Positions 9,017 to 21,324 of a stretch of 64,000 nt of DNA are shown piece by piece. The notes under the pieces are model-generated. The model worked only from the letters and a program-made list of their open reading frames with translations. It was not told the origin of the DNA and ran no database searches. The DNA comes from Nitzschia sp. DOCU1. Taxonomy: Eukaryota > Bacillariophyta > Bacillariophyceae > Bacillariales > Bacillariaceae. The first letter of the stretch is position 1; each line of letters opens with the position of its first letter. The stretch covers positions 1,860,001 through 1,924,000 of the forward strand of contig OX595996.1 in assembly GCA_951394045.1 (NCBI GenBank), read 5' to 3'. The position numbers and the translations under genes are program-made.

Positions 9017-11440
9017 ATGACGAGTAAGGAAGACACTACCGATTCGCACACCTTCAAGGTGTTCAAGTTTGATGGATCGGAACCGTCCAAGTTCAGAGAA
9101 TGGAAGATCAAGTCGATGGCATACGCTAGACGCAAGAAGTTTTACCAAGGATTTACGGATGACTTATCCGGCAGTAAGAAAGACGAAGAGATCGCTATCA
9201 GGGAGATGGCGATGGACTACATCATTTGTGCAACAGAAGGAACAGCGTTCACAATGATAACGACCGAGACGGAAGATGACCCGAAGAAAGCTTGGGATAT
9301 TCTAGTTGCTTCATACGAACAGCATGATCAAGAAGACTTGCAGTCGGTACAAGAAGATTTGGTAAAGATGACGATGAAGAAAGGAGAAAAGCCAACAGAC
9401 TTCAAGAACCGAATCTTTCTCATTAACGAGAGACTCGCAAAGATCGACAAGAAGTATGTGATGGACGAATTGCAAATCAAGACCCATCTTTTGACGAAGC
9501 TAACGAGTGAGTACGATGCGGTGAAGACGGCGCTAATCGTACATGGCATCGCGAAGAAAGAACTTGGCGAGATCACGCGAGACCTCGAACGTCGCTGGAA
9601 AGAAATGTATGACGGCGGAGACGGAAAAGGAAAGAAGTCTTCCGAGAACGTTGCGATGACCACCGAAAAGGTTGACAAAAAGAAGAAGAAGTTCCAGAAG
9701 AAATTCAAGGGCCTTTGCAAATATTGTGGGAAGCAAGGGCACCGAGTCCAAGACTGTAAAGGAAAAAGAGCCGACGAAGAGAAAAGCAAGAAAGGCGACG
9801 GAAAGCCCGTGATGGAGCATCGTGTGTGCTACAAGTGCAAGAAGCAAGGGCATCTGGCCGCCAATTGTCCGTCCAAGGACTCTGAGACCGGATTTGTTGC
9901 AGCGTTTTGTGTCGAAGCGGTAACCAAAGATGAAAACCAAGAAAATGGAACCCAAGTCCATGATGAAGACGGAGTTGGGGTCCGAAACGGAAAAGGAACC
10001 GCTTTCGATGCTACCAAGTTCGAGAAATGCGATCGTGAAGTTGATTGGGTGACCGTGGCCGGAACTCCGAAGAAGAGGACGAGCGAATTTGTCGAGAAAG
10101 TTGCGACGAAGAATTACTTCGAAATATTGGACGATGACGACGAAGACGTCGATGACGGAACCCAAGATAACGAAAAGAGCGACGCTGGCAGTGCCAAGAA
10201 CGACGCTGAAGGCAAAAACCAATACGACACCGCCCAGCACGAAGAGGAAGACGAATCGCTCCCCGATTTGCTTGAATGCGGAATGGACGAAAATTACGAC
10301 CCGTCCGACTGGTACAATAATGAGGAAAACGACAACTTCTGGGATATTGGATGGAGCTACGACGCGGACGAGACTATTCGCTACATCGATGATGAGGTTA
10401 TGTGGGACGCGGTCGAGGAGGATGAAAGAAGCATGGAGTCGGACCTACCTGCATTGATCCCGAGACAGGACTCAGATGACTCACTGGACTACGAAAATTA
10501 CTACTGGAACGAGTGGTTTGGCCAACGACAGCCCATGGAAACGACTTCCATCACCGACGACAATGCAGAAACCGTGTTCATTATCGGGGAGGACGATGAC
10601 AGTCAAAGCCTCTCGCCAATTGTGATGTCTCTAAAGCCATCTGGTAAGAAGGTCGGATGGAAGCTCGACAACGAAAGCAACGACAAAAAGGACATCGATC
10701 TACTGGTCGACACTGGTGCATCGTTGCACATCATCAACGAAGACGAAGCCTTGACCAACCGAAGACCATCCACCACCGAAGTCAGAGTGGGAAGCAACGA
10801 GTTAGTGGCTTGCGAAGACGAAGGGATGCTGGGACTTGTGACTTATGACAACCCACCAGTAAGGCTATGCCTTGACCCGGTCCTGCATTGCCGAACCTTC
10901 GCGACAAACGTGATGGGATTGAAACCACTGCAAAAGCAAGGTTGGAAGCTGATCATGAGTGAGGACGAAGGCTATATGACGCGAAACAACGAACGCGTTA
11001 ATTTCATCAAGAAGGAAAATGGGATGTGGTATCTGCGCGCCAGGCGATGCAAAGTTTACCCGACGGTAAATAATGCCGCGACGGAAAATGTGGATGACCG
11101 CGAAATTTGGAAAGATGTGCCGGACGATCAACTTGGCCCCGACGGAACACCCAAGCAGAGACAGCCATACGGAAAGGGAAAGAAGCTGCCGGCAACGATG
11201 GACATTTCCGAAGCGCACGACAAATGGGGGCATAAGAGTCCCCAATTATTGCACAAGACCGCGCGCTATTATGGCGTCAAACTGGAAGGGACCTTGCTAC
11301 CATGCGAAGGTTGCGGTCTGGCAAAAGCGAGACAAAAGGCAGTCAGCAAAGTCTCGTTAGCAAAAGCCAAACGAGTGGGCGAACGCATCTATCTGGATGC
11401 GGCAGGACCATTTACCGAAACCTTGGGTGGATCGAAATAT
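9017..11440 (+). CDS. Copia gag-pol polyprotein, 5' part (Gag, protease, start of integrase); interrupted
   Basis: The ATG at 9017 is the first in frame after the LTR. The first ~190 residues are a Gag of the UBN2 type (FKVFKFDGSE, WDILVASYEQ). Two CCHC knuckles follow, CKYCGKQGHRVQDC and CYKCKKQGHLAANC. Then comes an unusually long acidic spacer of roughly 230 residues rich in Asp, Glu, Trp and Tyr. The protease site is LLVDTGASLH. The integrase HHCC finger (HDKWGH...CEGCGLAK) and the first catalytic Asp (IYLDAAGPF) follow. The frame enters the inserted TIR array after GGSKY and stops at 11557. The rest of the polyprotein resumes at 17563, so this copy makes no complete Pol. Confidence 0.92.
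11434..11440. other. Target duplication of nested insertion, left (GAAATAT)
   Basis: GAAATAT precedes the first TIR unit and recurs at 17563-17569 after the last. A shared C on the outer side makes an 8-bp CGAAATAT reading possible if the element ends one base earlier. Confidence 0.85.
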
Positions 11441-12967
11441 CGGGCAGTGTCGAACTACGTAGGTAGCTCTTTGATAGCGTATGACAGAAATGCCCCATTT
11501 TCGTCCAAAATCGGTGCTTTTCGATTGAATTCGCGTCCTCAACGTGTCCTACTTTGATAGCGTATTTATGGACGTTTTGATAGCGTATTTAACACTACGA
11601 CACCAAAGATTAAAATTCGACATTCGATTTACCAATTTGAAGCTTCTTTTTGTGTATACTTGATATCTTGGGAGCGCGCCTGCTCCCTCCCATGCCAGAA
11701 GCAGCTTGCGATAACAACTAAAGCTCACAATAGTAGCACCAATAGTAGTTCCTTCTCGGTTCTCGGTTAACCAGCCTCGTTGCTCGATAGCTCTCAATCA
11801 TGATAGCAAGGAAGAACGACGACGATTGACGACAAGCGACACCAAAAAAGTGACAAGTCGCATGACCAGACTTTCTAGTTCAAGTACACTAGCAACGTCT
11901 ACTATAGTGCGATCCCTATTTCAAATCAGCAGAATCATCCTTCTATCATTCCCATGAATCATGATTCGAAGTTGATTGTTGCATTCCTTGTACGATTCGT
12001 TGATTGTTGCATTCGTTGTATCGTGTCAAAAGAACAAAACTAGGAGTTCAACGAAAGAGTGGCGGGGGGGGCAGCGACTGCGTAGAGGTAGCAGCAAATA
12101 ATGAAATGTATTGTAGTGTAGTAGTTGTAGTGGCCATGGCAGCTTGTAGACGAATTCACAGCCATTCAAAGTTGATTGTAGCTTTCGACCCACGAACAAA
12201 ATGATCGATGAGATGAAGAAAACAATAGCGGCGCAGCGATAGCTTCGTAGAGGTAGCCATGAATAATAAAGTGTATTGTAGTGTAGTAGTGGCGTTGGCA
12301 GCTTGTAGATGAATCCACAGCAATCCAAAGTTGATTGTGGCGTTCATTGGCAGGGAAACAAAACGATGACTGACGAGTTGAAAGTGGCGGCGGCGACGGC
12401 AGCTTCGTTTTGAGAGTAGCTTGGCAGCAAAGGCCACAACAGGCGAGTTGTAGAGATGCTGGGTGGTGAGCAGGTTGTCAGGTTTACATGACAATGTTAG
12501 TGAAATGCATGAATCAAAATACTTTGGTCCGCCATAGAATGCACATACCTTGGTAATATTGAAGTAGTAATTGAATAATAACTAGCAATCAAATAATACT
12601 GCTGTTGGAACGGCTGTATAGCGCCAATCAAGGAGTTTATACACATGCGGTGGTAAGAATACAGCTGCAGTACTTGAGAATTGCTCGCAAATAAAAGTTT
12701 GACAGTGAATGAAAGAATGGATTTTTGTGTTGCGCCATTGTCGCCGCCCGTCCGATTCAACGACAAATTTGGACCAATTCGACTTAACGGTGAGCGGCTT
12801 GCGCGCCGCGCAAGCCGGCAAGAGACTGTTCCCAGCGGTAAATATCATTCCTTGCTACGACAGAAACAGCGATTATTGCTTTCAAAATGTTCTTCGAACT
12901 TTTTCTCTTCTTTTTCCTTTCTTTCCCTTTATAAAAATTTCGCTACCTACGTAGCTGGACATAGGCC
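11441..12967. mobile_element. TIR element, copy 1
   Basis: Left TIR 11442-11467, right TIR 12942-12967. Three direct copies of TTGATAGCGTAT lie near the left end (11471, 11554, 11577), placed like subterminal transposase-binding repeats. An imperfect internal duplication of about 162 bp starts at 12071 and 12233, and a 10-bp-arm palindrome lies at 12796-12816. No convincing protein is encoded; the longest frames are about 80-112 codons. Confidence 0.85.
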
Positions 12968-12972
12968 AATAT

Positions 12973-14499
12973 CGGGCAGTGTCGAACTACGTAGGTAGCT
13001 CTTTGATAGCGTATGACAGAAATGCCCCATTTTCGTCCAAAATCGGTGCTTTTCGATTGAATTCGCGTCCTCAACGTGTCCTACTTTGATAGCGTATTTA
13101 TGGACGTTTTGATAGCGTATTTAACACTACGACACCAAAGATTAAAATTCGACATTCGATTTACCAATTTGAAGCTTCTTTTTGTGTATACTTGATATCT
13201 TGGGAGCGCGCCTGCTCCCTCCCATGCCAGAAGCAGCTTGCGATAACAACTAAAGCTCACAATAGTAGCACCAATAGTAGTTCCTTCTCGGTTCTCGGTT
13301 AACCAGCCTCGTTGCTCGATAGCTCTCAATCATGATAGCAAGGAAGAACGACGACGATTGACGACAAGCGACACCAAAAAAGTGACAAGTCGCATGACCA
13401 GACTTTCTAGTTCAAGTACACTAGCAACGTCTACTATAGTGCGATCCCTATTTCAAATCAGCAGAATCATCCTTCTATCATTCCCATGAATCATGATTCG
13501 AAGTTGATTGTTGCATTCCTTGTACGATTCGTTGATTGTTGCATTCGTTGTATCGTGTCAAAAGAACAAAACTAGGAGTTCAACGAAAGAGTGGCGGGGG
13601 GGGCAGCGACTGCGTAGAGGTAGCAGCAAATAATGAAATGTATTGTAGTGTAGTAGTTGTAGTGGCCATGGCAGCTTGTAGACGAATTCACAGCCATTCA
13701 AAGTTGATTGTAGCTTTCGACCCACGAACAAAATGATCGATGAGATGAAGAAAACAATAGCGGCGCAGCGATAGCTTCGTAGAGGTAGCCATGAATAATA
13801 AAGTGTATTGTAGTGTAGTAGTGGCGTTGGCAGCTTGTAGATGAATCCACAGCAATCCAAAGTTGATTGTGGCGTTCATTGGCAGGGAAACAAAACGATG
13901 ACTGACGAGTTGAAAGTGGCGGCGGCGACGGCAGCTTCGTTTTGAGAGTAGCTTGGCAGCAAAGGCCACAACAGGCGAGTTGTAGAGATGCTGGGTGGTG
14001 AGCAGGTTGTCAGGTTTACATGACAATGTTAGTGAAATGCATGAATCAAAATACTTTGGTCCGCCATAGAATGCACATACCTTGGTAATATTGAAGTAGT
14101 AATTGAATAATAACTAGCAATCAAATAATACTGCTGTTGGAACGGCTGTATAGCGCCAATCAAGGAGTTTATACACATGCGGTGGTAAGAATACAGCTGC
14201 AGTACTTGAGAATTGCTCGCAAATAAAAGTTTGACAGTGAATGAAAGAATGGATTTTTGTGTTGCGCCATTGTCGCCGCCCGTCCGATTCAACGACAAAT
14301 TTGGACCAATTCGACTTAACGGTGAGCGGCTTGCGCGCCGCGCAAGCCGGCAAGAGACTGTTCCCAGCGGTAAATATCATTCCTTGCTACGACAGAAACA
14401 GCGATTATTGCTTTCAAAATGTTCTTCGAACTTTTTCTCTTCTTTTTCCTTTCTTTCCCTTTATAAAAATTTCGCTACCTACGTAGCTGGACATAGGCC
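12973..14499. mobile_element. TIR element, copy 2
   Basis: Same length and apparently the same sequence as copy 1. It is separated from copy 1 by AATAT (12968-12972) and from copy 3 by ATAT (14500-14503). Confidence 0.85.
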
Positions 14500-14503
14500 A
14501 TAT

Positions 14504-16030
14504 CGGGCAGTGTCGAACTACGTAGGTAGCTCTTTGATAGCGTATGACAGAAATGCCCCATTTTCGTCCAAAATCGGTGCTTTTCGATTGAATTCGCGTC
14601 CTCAACGTGTCCTACTTTGATAGCGTATTTATGGACGTTTTGATAGCGTATTTAACACTACGACACCAAAGATTAAAATTCGACATTCGATTTACCAATT
14701 TGAAGCTTCTTTTTGTGTATACTTGATATCTTGGGAGCGCGCCTGCTCCCTCCCATGCCAGAAGCAGCTTGCGATAACAACTAAAGCTCACAATAGTAGC
14801 ACCAATAGTAGTTCCTTCTCGGTTCTCGGTTAACCAGCCTCGTTGCTCGATAGCTCTCAATCATGATAGCAAGGAAGAACGACGACGATTGACGACAAGC
14901 GACACCAAAAAAGTGACAAGTCGCATGACCAGACTTTCTAGTTCAAGTACACTAGCAACGTCTACTATAGTGCGATCCCTATTTCAAATCAGCAGAATCA
15001 TCCTTCTATCATTCCCATGAATCATGATTCGAAGTTGATTGTTGCATTCCTTGTACGATTCGTTGATTGTTGCATTCGTTGTATCGTGTCAAAAGAACAA
15101 AACTAGGAGTTCAACGAAAGAGTGGCGGGGGGGGCAGCGACTGCGTAGAGGTAGCAGCAAATAATGAAATGTATTGTAGTGTAGTAGTTGTAGTGGCCAT
15201 GGCAGCTTGTAGACGAATTCACAGCCATTCAAAGTTGATTGTAGCTTTCGACCCACGAACAAAATGATCGATGAGATGAAGAAAACAATAGCGGCGCAGC
15301 GATAGCTTCGTAGAGGTAGCCATGAATAATAAAGTGTATTGTAGTGTAGTAGTGGCGTTGGCAGCTTGTAGATGAATCCACAGCAATCCAAAGTTGATTG
15401 TGGCGTTCATTGGCAGGGAAACAAAACGATGACTGACGAGTTGAAAGTGGCGGCGGCGACGGCAGCTTCGTTTTGAGAGTAGCTTGGCAGCAAAGGCCAC
15501 AACAGGCGAGTTGTAGAGATGCTGGGTGGTGAGCAGGTTGTCAGGTTTACATGACAATGTTAGTGAAATGCATGAATCAAAATACTTTGGTCCGCCATAG
15601 AATGCACATACCTTGGTAATATTGAAGTAGTAATTGAATAATAACTAGCAATCAAATAATACTGCTGTTGGAACGGCTGTATAGCGCCAATCAAGGAGTT
15701 TATACACATGCGGTGGTAAGAATACAGCTGCAGTACTTGAGAATTGCTCGCAAATAAAAGTTTGACAGTGAATGAAAGAATGGATTTTTGTGTTGCGCCA
15801 TTGTCGCCGCCCGTCCGATTCAACGACAAATTTGGACCAATTCGACTTAACGGTGAGCGGCTTGCGCGCCGCGCAAGCCGGCAAGAGACTGTTCCCAGCG
15901 GTAAATATCATTCCTTGCTACGACAGAAACAGCGATTATTGCTTTCAAAATGTTCTTCGAACTTTTTCTCTTCTTTTTCCTTTCTTTCCCTTTATAAAAA
16001 TTTCGCTACCTACGTAGCTGGACATAGGCC
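14504..16030. mobile_element. TIR element, copy 3
   Basis: Same length and apparently the same sequence as copy 1; followed by the spacer AATAT (16031-16035). Confidence 0.85.
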
Positions 16031-16035
16031 AATAT

Positions 16036-17562
16036 CGGGCAGTGTCGAACTACGTAGGTAGCTCTTTGATAGCGTATGACAGAAATGCCCCATTTTCGTC
16101 CAAAATCGGTGCTTTTCGATTGAATTCGCGTCCTCAACGTGTCCTACTTTGATAGCGTATTTATGGACGTTTTGATAGCGTATTTAACACTACGACACCA
16201 AAGATTAAAATTCGACATTCGATTTACCAATTTGAAGCTTCTTTTTGTGTATACTTGATATCTTGGGAGCGCGCCTGCTCCCTCCCATGCCAGAAGCAGC
16301 TTGCGATAACAACTAAAGCTCACAATAGTAGCACCAATAGTAGTTCCTTCTCGGTTCTCGGTTAACCAGCCTCGTTGCTCGATAGCTCTCAATCATGATA
16401 GCAAGGAAGAACGACGACGATTGACGACAAGCGACACCAAAAAAGTGACAAGTCGCATGACCAGACTTTCTAGTTCAAGTACACTAGCAACGTCTACTAT
16501 AGTGCGATCCCTATTTCAAATCAGCAGAATCATCCTTCTATCATTCCCATGAATCATGATTCGAAGTTGATTGTTGCATTCCTTGTACGATTCGTTGATT
16601 GTTGCATTCGTTGTATCGTGTCAAAAGAACAAAACTAGGAGTTCAACGAAAGAGTGGCGGGGGGGGCAGCGACTGCGTAGAGGTAGCAGCAAATAATGAA
16701 ATGTATTGTAGTGTAGTAGTTGTAGTGGCCATGGCAGCTTGTAGACGAATTCACAGCCATTCAAAGTTGATTGTAGCTTTCGACCCACGAACAAAATGAT
16801 CGATGAGATGAAGAAAACAATAGCGGCGCAGCGATAGCTTCGTAGAGGTAGCCATGAATAATAAAGTGTATTGTAGTGTAGTAGTGGCGTTGGCAGCTTG
16901 TAGATGAATCCACAGCAATCCAAAGTTGATTGTGGCGTTCATTGGCAGGGAAACAAAACGATGACTGACGAGTTGAAAGTGGCGGCGGCGACGGCAGCTT
17001 CGTTTTGAGAGTAGCTTGGCAGCAAAGGCCACAACAGGCGAGTTGTAGAGATGCTGGGTGGTGAGCAGGTTGTCAGGTTTACATGACAATGTTAGTGAAA
17101 TGCATGAATCAAAATACTTTGGTCCGCCATAGAATGCACATACCTTGGTAATATTGAAGTAGTAATTGAATAATAACTAGCAATCAAATAATACTGCTGT
17201 TGGAACGGCTGTATAGCGCCAATCAAGGAGTTTATACACATGCGGTGGTAAGAATACAGCTGCAGTACTTGAGAATTGCTCGCAAATAAAAGTTTGACAG
17301 TGAATGAAAGAATGGATTTTTGTGTTGCGCCATTGTCGCCGCCCGTCCGATTCAACGACAAATTTGGACCAATTCGACTTAACGGTGAGCGGCTTGCGCG
17401 CCGCGCAAGCCGGCAAGAGACTGTTCCCAGCGGTAAATATCATTCCTTGCTACGACAGAAACAGCGATTATTGCTTTCAAAATGTTCTTCGAACTTTTTC
17501 TCTTCTTTTTCCTTTCTTTCCCTTTATAAAAATTTCGCTACCTACGTAGCTGGACATAGGCC
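16036..17562. mobile_element. TIR element, copy 4
   Basis: Same length and apparently the same sequence as copy 1. Its right end abuts the second GAAATAT target copy (17563-17569), where the integrase frame resumes. Confidence 0.85.
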
Positions 17563-20512
17563 GAAATATCTCTTCTGCGCCGTTGACGAGTTTTCACGAA
17601 AGTCATGGGTAAGATTCAACGCGCGCAAACGACCTATGGTGGATTTTGCACGGGATATCATCACGGAACTAAGAGGTTTGGGATTCTCTGTCACGTATCT
17701 ACGATGTGACAACGCCGGAGAAAATGTTGCCCCACTATCAAAGCTATGCCTCGAACTGGGAGTCACGCTGGAAAGGACAGCACCGCATACCCCGCAAATG
17801 AATGGCGTGGTGGAACGAAGAATTCCTGTCCTGATAACACGAGCAAACGCATCGATGCTCGCCGCTGGAATTAACGAAGAAGGTCGACAACGTTTATGGG
17901 GCGAAGCCATCAATTACCACAACACTACGGAGAATGTGACCCTATCATCAGTGCGGTCCGAGCCGGCGAACGCTGTGGTTTATCAAGACGTGACGAAACT
18001 CGCCGCACATCTAATTGAGTTTGGCCGTCCCGCGATCGTCACAAACCGCGCTCAAATCACGGGCAAGTGGAAACAAAAAGGCATAAAAATGCTAATGGTT
18101 GGATATGCCCAAGGTCGCCCGCCGGACACGTACCGTATGTACAACCCGCAAACTCAGCACGTCATCGAGAGCCGCGACGTCGAATGGCTCACATTTTCGC
18201 GCCTCGACCCGCGAAATGGCATTTCAATTTTTGAGCAAGACGCGGAAATCAAGGAACTACCACCCGGCATTGACGACACACCACCACCTGATACGGATGC
18301 ACCCCGCCCCCACATTATTCCTCAAGATGAGGATGTTCCACCTACCAACTCCAATCGCGCATCATCGCCGCCGCCGCCAGCAGGGAGGAATAAACAACCA
18401 GCCAGTATTTTGCGAAATCGAAATTCCACAGCGGCTGTTTTGTCAGATTCTGACGACGACGACGACGATCCAGCGCCTAAACCGCCAACCCCCACTCCAA
18501 CTATCGAAGAGGAGTCGGTCCAGGGTGAAGAAGAAAAAGAAGACGATGGGAATAAAATTGGGGAGGAACAAAACACCACAGAAAACGACAGTGGGGAGGA
18601 AGAAATCGCGCCACCACCGAAGACGATTAAGACTGCTGCGGAACGAAAACGAGAAAGAATCGATCGAGAACTACGTCGCCTCGACACCTCCTACAATCCT
18701 ATTGTCGAGAATCGTTCGGAAGTGACGGAATTCGCAGAAGAAGACGGCACAAAATCTACAAAGGAAGTCAACTTTTGCTATGAAAATGTGATGATGATGG
18801 AGTCAGATTACGGGACACCGACGACGATGAAAGAAGCCCTGAACGGACCGGAAGCGGAACAATGGAGAAATGGAACGGCAAACGAGATCAACAACTTTAT
18901 CAAACGAGGTTGTTGGAAGAAAGTACCGAAGTCCATACCGCGACAATTAAACAAAAAGTTGATGAAATCCAAGCCGGTCTTCAAGAAGAAAGTGGAACCA
19001 GACGGTTCAATCAGATACAAGGTCAGGATCTGTTCGAAGGGATTCACAATGATCCCAGGAATTGACTTTCAACAGTCACACTCCCCGGTTGGCACGGATA
19101 CATCGACACATGTTGTATTCGGAATATATTTATTCAAGGCCGATGACCCAGACGAAAAGAAGCGCTTTTATCTCGACTCAATCGACGTGGAGGCGGCATT
19201 CCTAGAAGGCGATAAAGAAGATCGAAGCTTTATGGAATTCCCCGAAGGATTACTCGAGTTGGGGTTCATCACCGAAGAAGAAGCCAACACGATGTGCATC
19301 GAAAGGCTAAAATCGATGTATGGAGATGTCGACGCCGCCTTGATATTTTTCAAGACGTATACAAAGCACTTAACGGAAGAGATGGGCATGCAGCAAAGCA
19401 ACGTGGACCCGTGTGTGTTCTTTCGACGAGATGACGAGGGAGAAACAATTATCATCGCGGTGATTCATGTTGATGACACGCTATTGTGCGGCACAAAGGA
19501 CGCGATCGCGCAATTCAAAAGCGGAATTAAGAAGCGATTTGGATTCACCAATCAAGACGGCTTCACAAAACACTTAGGTGTTTGGTACAAGGAAAAGCGT
19601 GACGAAAACGGAGAGCGTTACTTAGAGGCCGACATGCACGACTTTGTTGACGGAATCATCAACGCCTACGAACGATTGACCGGGAAGAAACCCAAAGGCT
19701 ACGATACACCCGGAACGCCAGGCATTTCGTTGGAGAAGAACAAGGAAGACAAACCACTTAATGCGACAGACTACAGAACGATCGTCGGGAAAATCAATTA
19801 CTTGGTCTGCAAGTTGTTGCCGGAAGGTGCGAACGCGGCGCGGGAATTGGCAAGACAATTTGGAAATCCGAACGAAGATCATTGGAAAGAGTTGGAACGA
19901 TTTGTTGGTTTCATATGGAAGCACAAGGACAAGTTGAAACTAATCTTTCGAAAGCCCAAGGCAATGCGATGCGGATCGAACGCCGATTCAAACTACGCGA
20001 CGAACAAAGACGATCGAAAAAGCGTATCTGGGAACCTACATACTCTCGGAGGGATGCTTGTGAGCTGGCTGTGCAAAACACAACACATCGTCACACTGTC
20101 CAGCACCGAGGCCGAATATGTCAGTGCGGCTTTGGCGGCATGCGAAGCAAGATTCTTGATGATGTTGTTGGACGAAATTTTCTACGTGGAGAAACCAGGA
20201 ATCTTGATGGAGGACAACACAGGATGCATCTTCCTCATCAAGAATCCATCGGTCGGTAGCCGGACCAAGCACATTGAGGTCAGACATCATTTCATACGAA
20301 CACTCTACAACAGGAAAGAGATTGTCCCCGCCTATGTAAGAACAGATGAAAACGAAAGCGACTTGATGACGAAGAATCTTCCAGAGAAGCTGCACTCTAA
20401 ATTTGCAGAGAGAGTGCGAAATGGGAATTTGCGTATCAGAGAAGATTGGGAGAAAATTGTGTTCGAAGTCGATCACCCAGTCGAAGCGCAGAGGGAGGAT
20501 GTTGGAAAATGA
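17563..20512 (+). CDS. Copia pol, 3' part (integrase, reverse transcriptase, RNase H); interrupted
   Basis: Resumes the frame broken at 11440. The integrase core continues with LRCDNAGEN (second Asp) and NGVVERR (Glu). After a low-complexity Pro/Asp/Glu linker comes the Copia RT: YKVRICSKGF, DVEAAFLEGD, and HVDDTLLCG at the catalytic site, with His replacing the usual Tyr of YVDD. RNase H shows DSNYA...SVSGN, LSSTEAEYVSAA and EDNTGCIFL. The TGA at 20510-20512 lies inside the 3' LTR. The frame is also open leftwards into TIR copy 4, but that extension is not part of the protein. Confidence 0.92.
20488..20499 (+). promoter_or_regulatory. Polypurine tract of Copia element
   Basis: A purine-rich run ending GAGGGAGGA lies directly before the 3' LTR, the expected plus-strand priming site. 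It is within the last pol codons. Confidence 0.7.
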
Positions 20513-20985
20513 GGTGCCGACGTCATCCGAGTCCATCGAGTCGACAGTCCGTTTAGTCGTCTGCGCTCCGAGTCCTCGACTATCAATTTCGGATTACTAG
20601 AGAGGAAGAAAACATTTGGAGTGGCAACGGAAAGATTCACTATTTGGAATCTTGGAACGGAAGCTAACTAGCTTGACGTGAAGCTAATTTAGCTAAGCAA
20701 CTACATGGAGACAAGCGATAAGAAAAGTCTTCATGTTGGAAGACTTGAATAAAGCAAAGAGCGATCGTTTGCGATAATGTCGGAAGCAGCGATGGATGGA
20801 GAGAGTCAAGTATTGTAGTCATAACTCTAAGGAGCGAAGTGTGTGAAGGAAACTATCTAAAAGTAGAGACCTTTGCATTGGAAGCGAGTTGCAAGGGACA
20901 CGAGCAGTATCATTGACGATTGACAAGTGTGGTCAATCTAGTCAAGAGTTCAGCTGACGAGGTACAGACTCGAGAGATTTCAACA
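20500..20985 (+). repeat. 3' LTR of Copia element
   Basis: 486 bp, same ends and sequence as the 5' LTR; the pol stop codon lies 11-13 bp inside it. TATGTT follows at 20986. Confidence 0.95.
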
Positions 20986-20991
20986 TATGTT

Positions 20992-21324
20992 GGATGCGAT
21001 GATGAGGGGACGCTCCGCACTAGCAGGGTCGATGCGGAATATGCCCGAGTATGTATTGCTACCCTCACAAGTCTCATTGGTATTTTAGGGGTTCCGACGC
21101 TTTTGCTGAGCAAATGATAAATACCCCCGTAGTACTACTACCAGCGAGTGAACTAGTCTAGATATGCTGGATGACGCATCGCCACTCTAATAGCGTACCT
21201 GGTAGCTAGCTTTAGGCAGGGTACTACGACGTACTCACATTTACTTGTTAGATGCAGCAGAATAAACAGGCATTGACATGGAGCTAAATGCGACGTTTTT
21301 GGAGTCATTCCCGCAAAAAAAACA
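20992..21324. other. Intergenic, nothing recognised
   Basis: About 330 bp between the retrotransposon and the 3' end of the GT47 gene, without a supported gene, RNA or repeat. Confidence 0.5.

Larger units (their letters stand above)
11441..17562. mobile_element. Head-to-tail array of four 1527-bp TIR elements
   Basis: Units lie at 11441-12967, 12973-14499, 14504-16030 and 16036-17562, each exactly 1527 bp and apparently identical. Spacers are AATAT, ATAT and AATAT. Each unit has imperfect terminal inverted repeats of about 26 bp (21 matches) sharing the core CTACGTAGGTAGC. No frame in the unit resembles a transposase, so it is probably a non-autonomous DNA element. Outer flanks carry one GAAATAT duplication, showing a single original insertion into the integrase gene. 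A 7-8 bp duplication would fit hAT-like or related superfamilies, but termini do not allow a firm class. Confidence 0.85.
8452..20985 (+). mobile_element. Ty1/Copia-type LTR retrotransposon, full length, with nested insertion
   Basis: The element is 12,534 bp, of which 6,129 bp is a later insertion; without that it is about 6.4 kb. Both ends have 486-bp LTRs starting TGTTG and ending CAACA, and direct duplications TATGTT flank it at 8446-8451 and 20986-20991. Domain order is Gag, two zinc knuckles, protease, integrase, reverse transcriptase, RNase H. Integrase before RT defines the Copia superfamily. The two LTRs look identical by eye, so insertion was recent. The split integrase makes this copy non-autonomous. 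Confidence 0.95.

Noticed and set aside
12026..12848. Several 66-112-codon frames in each TIR unit
   Set aside because: They overlap on both strands, show no transposase motif and simply repeat with each copy.
17276..17562. Extension of the pol frame leftwards into TIR copy 4
   Set aside because: Translated transposon sequence; the true pol frame continues from 11440 across the insertion.
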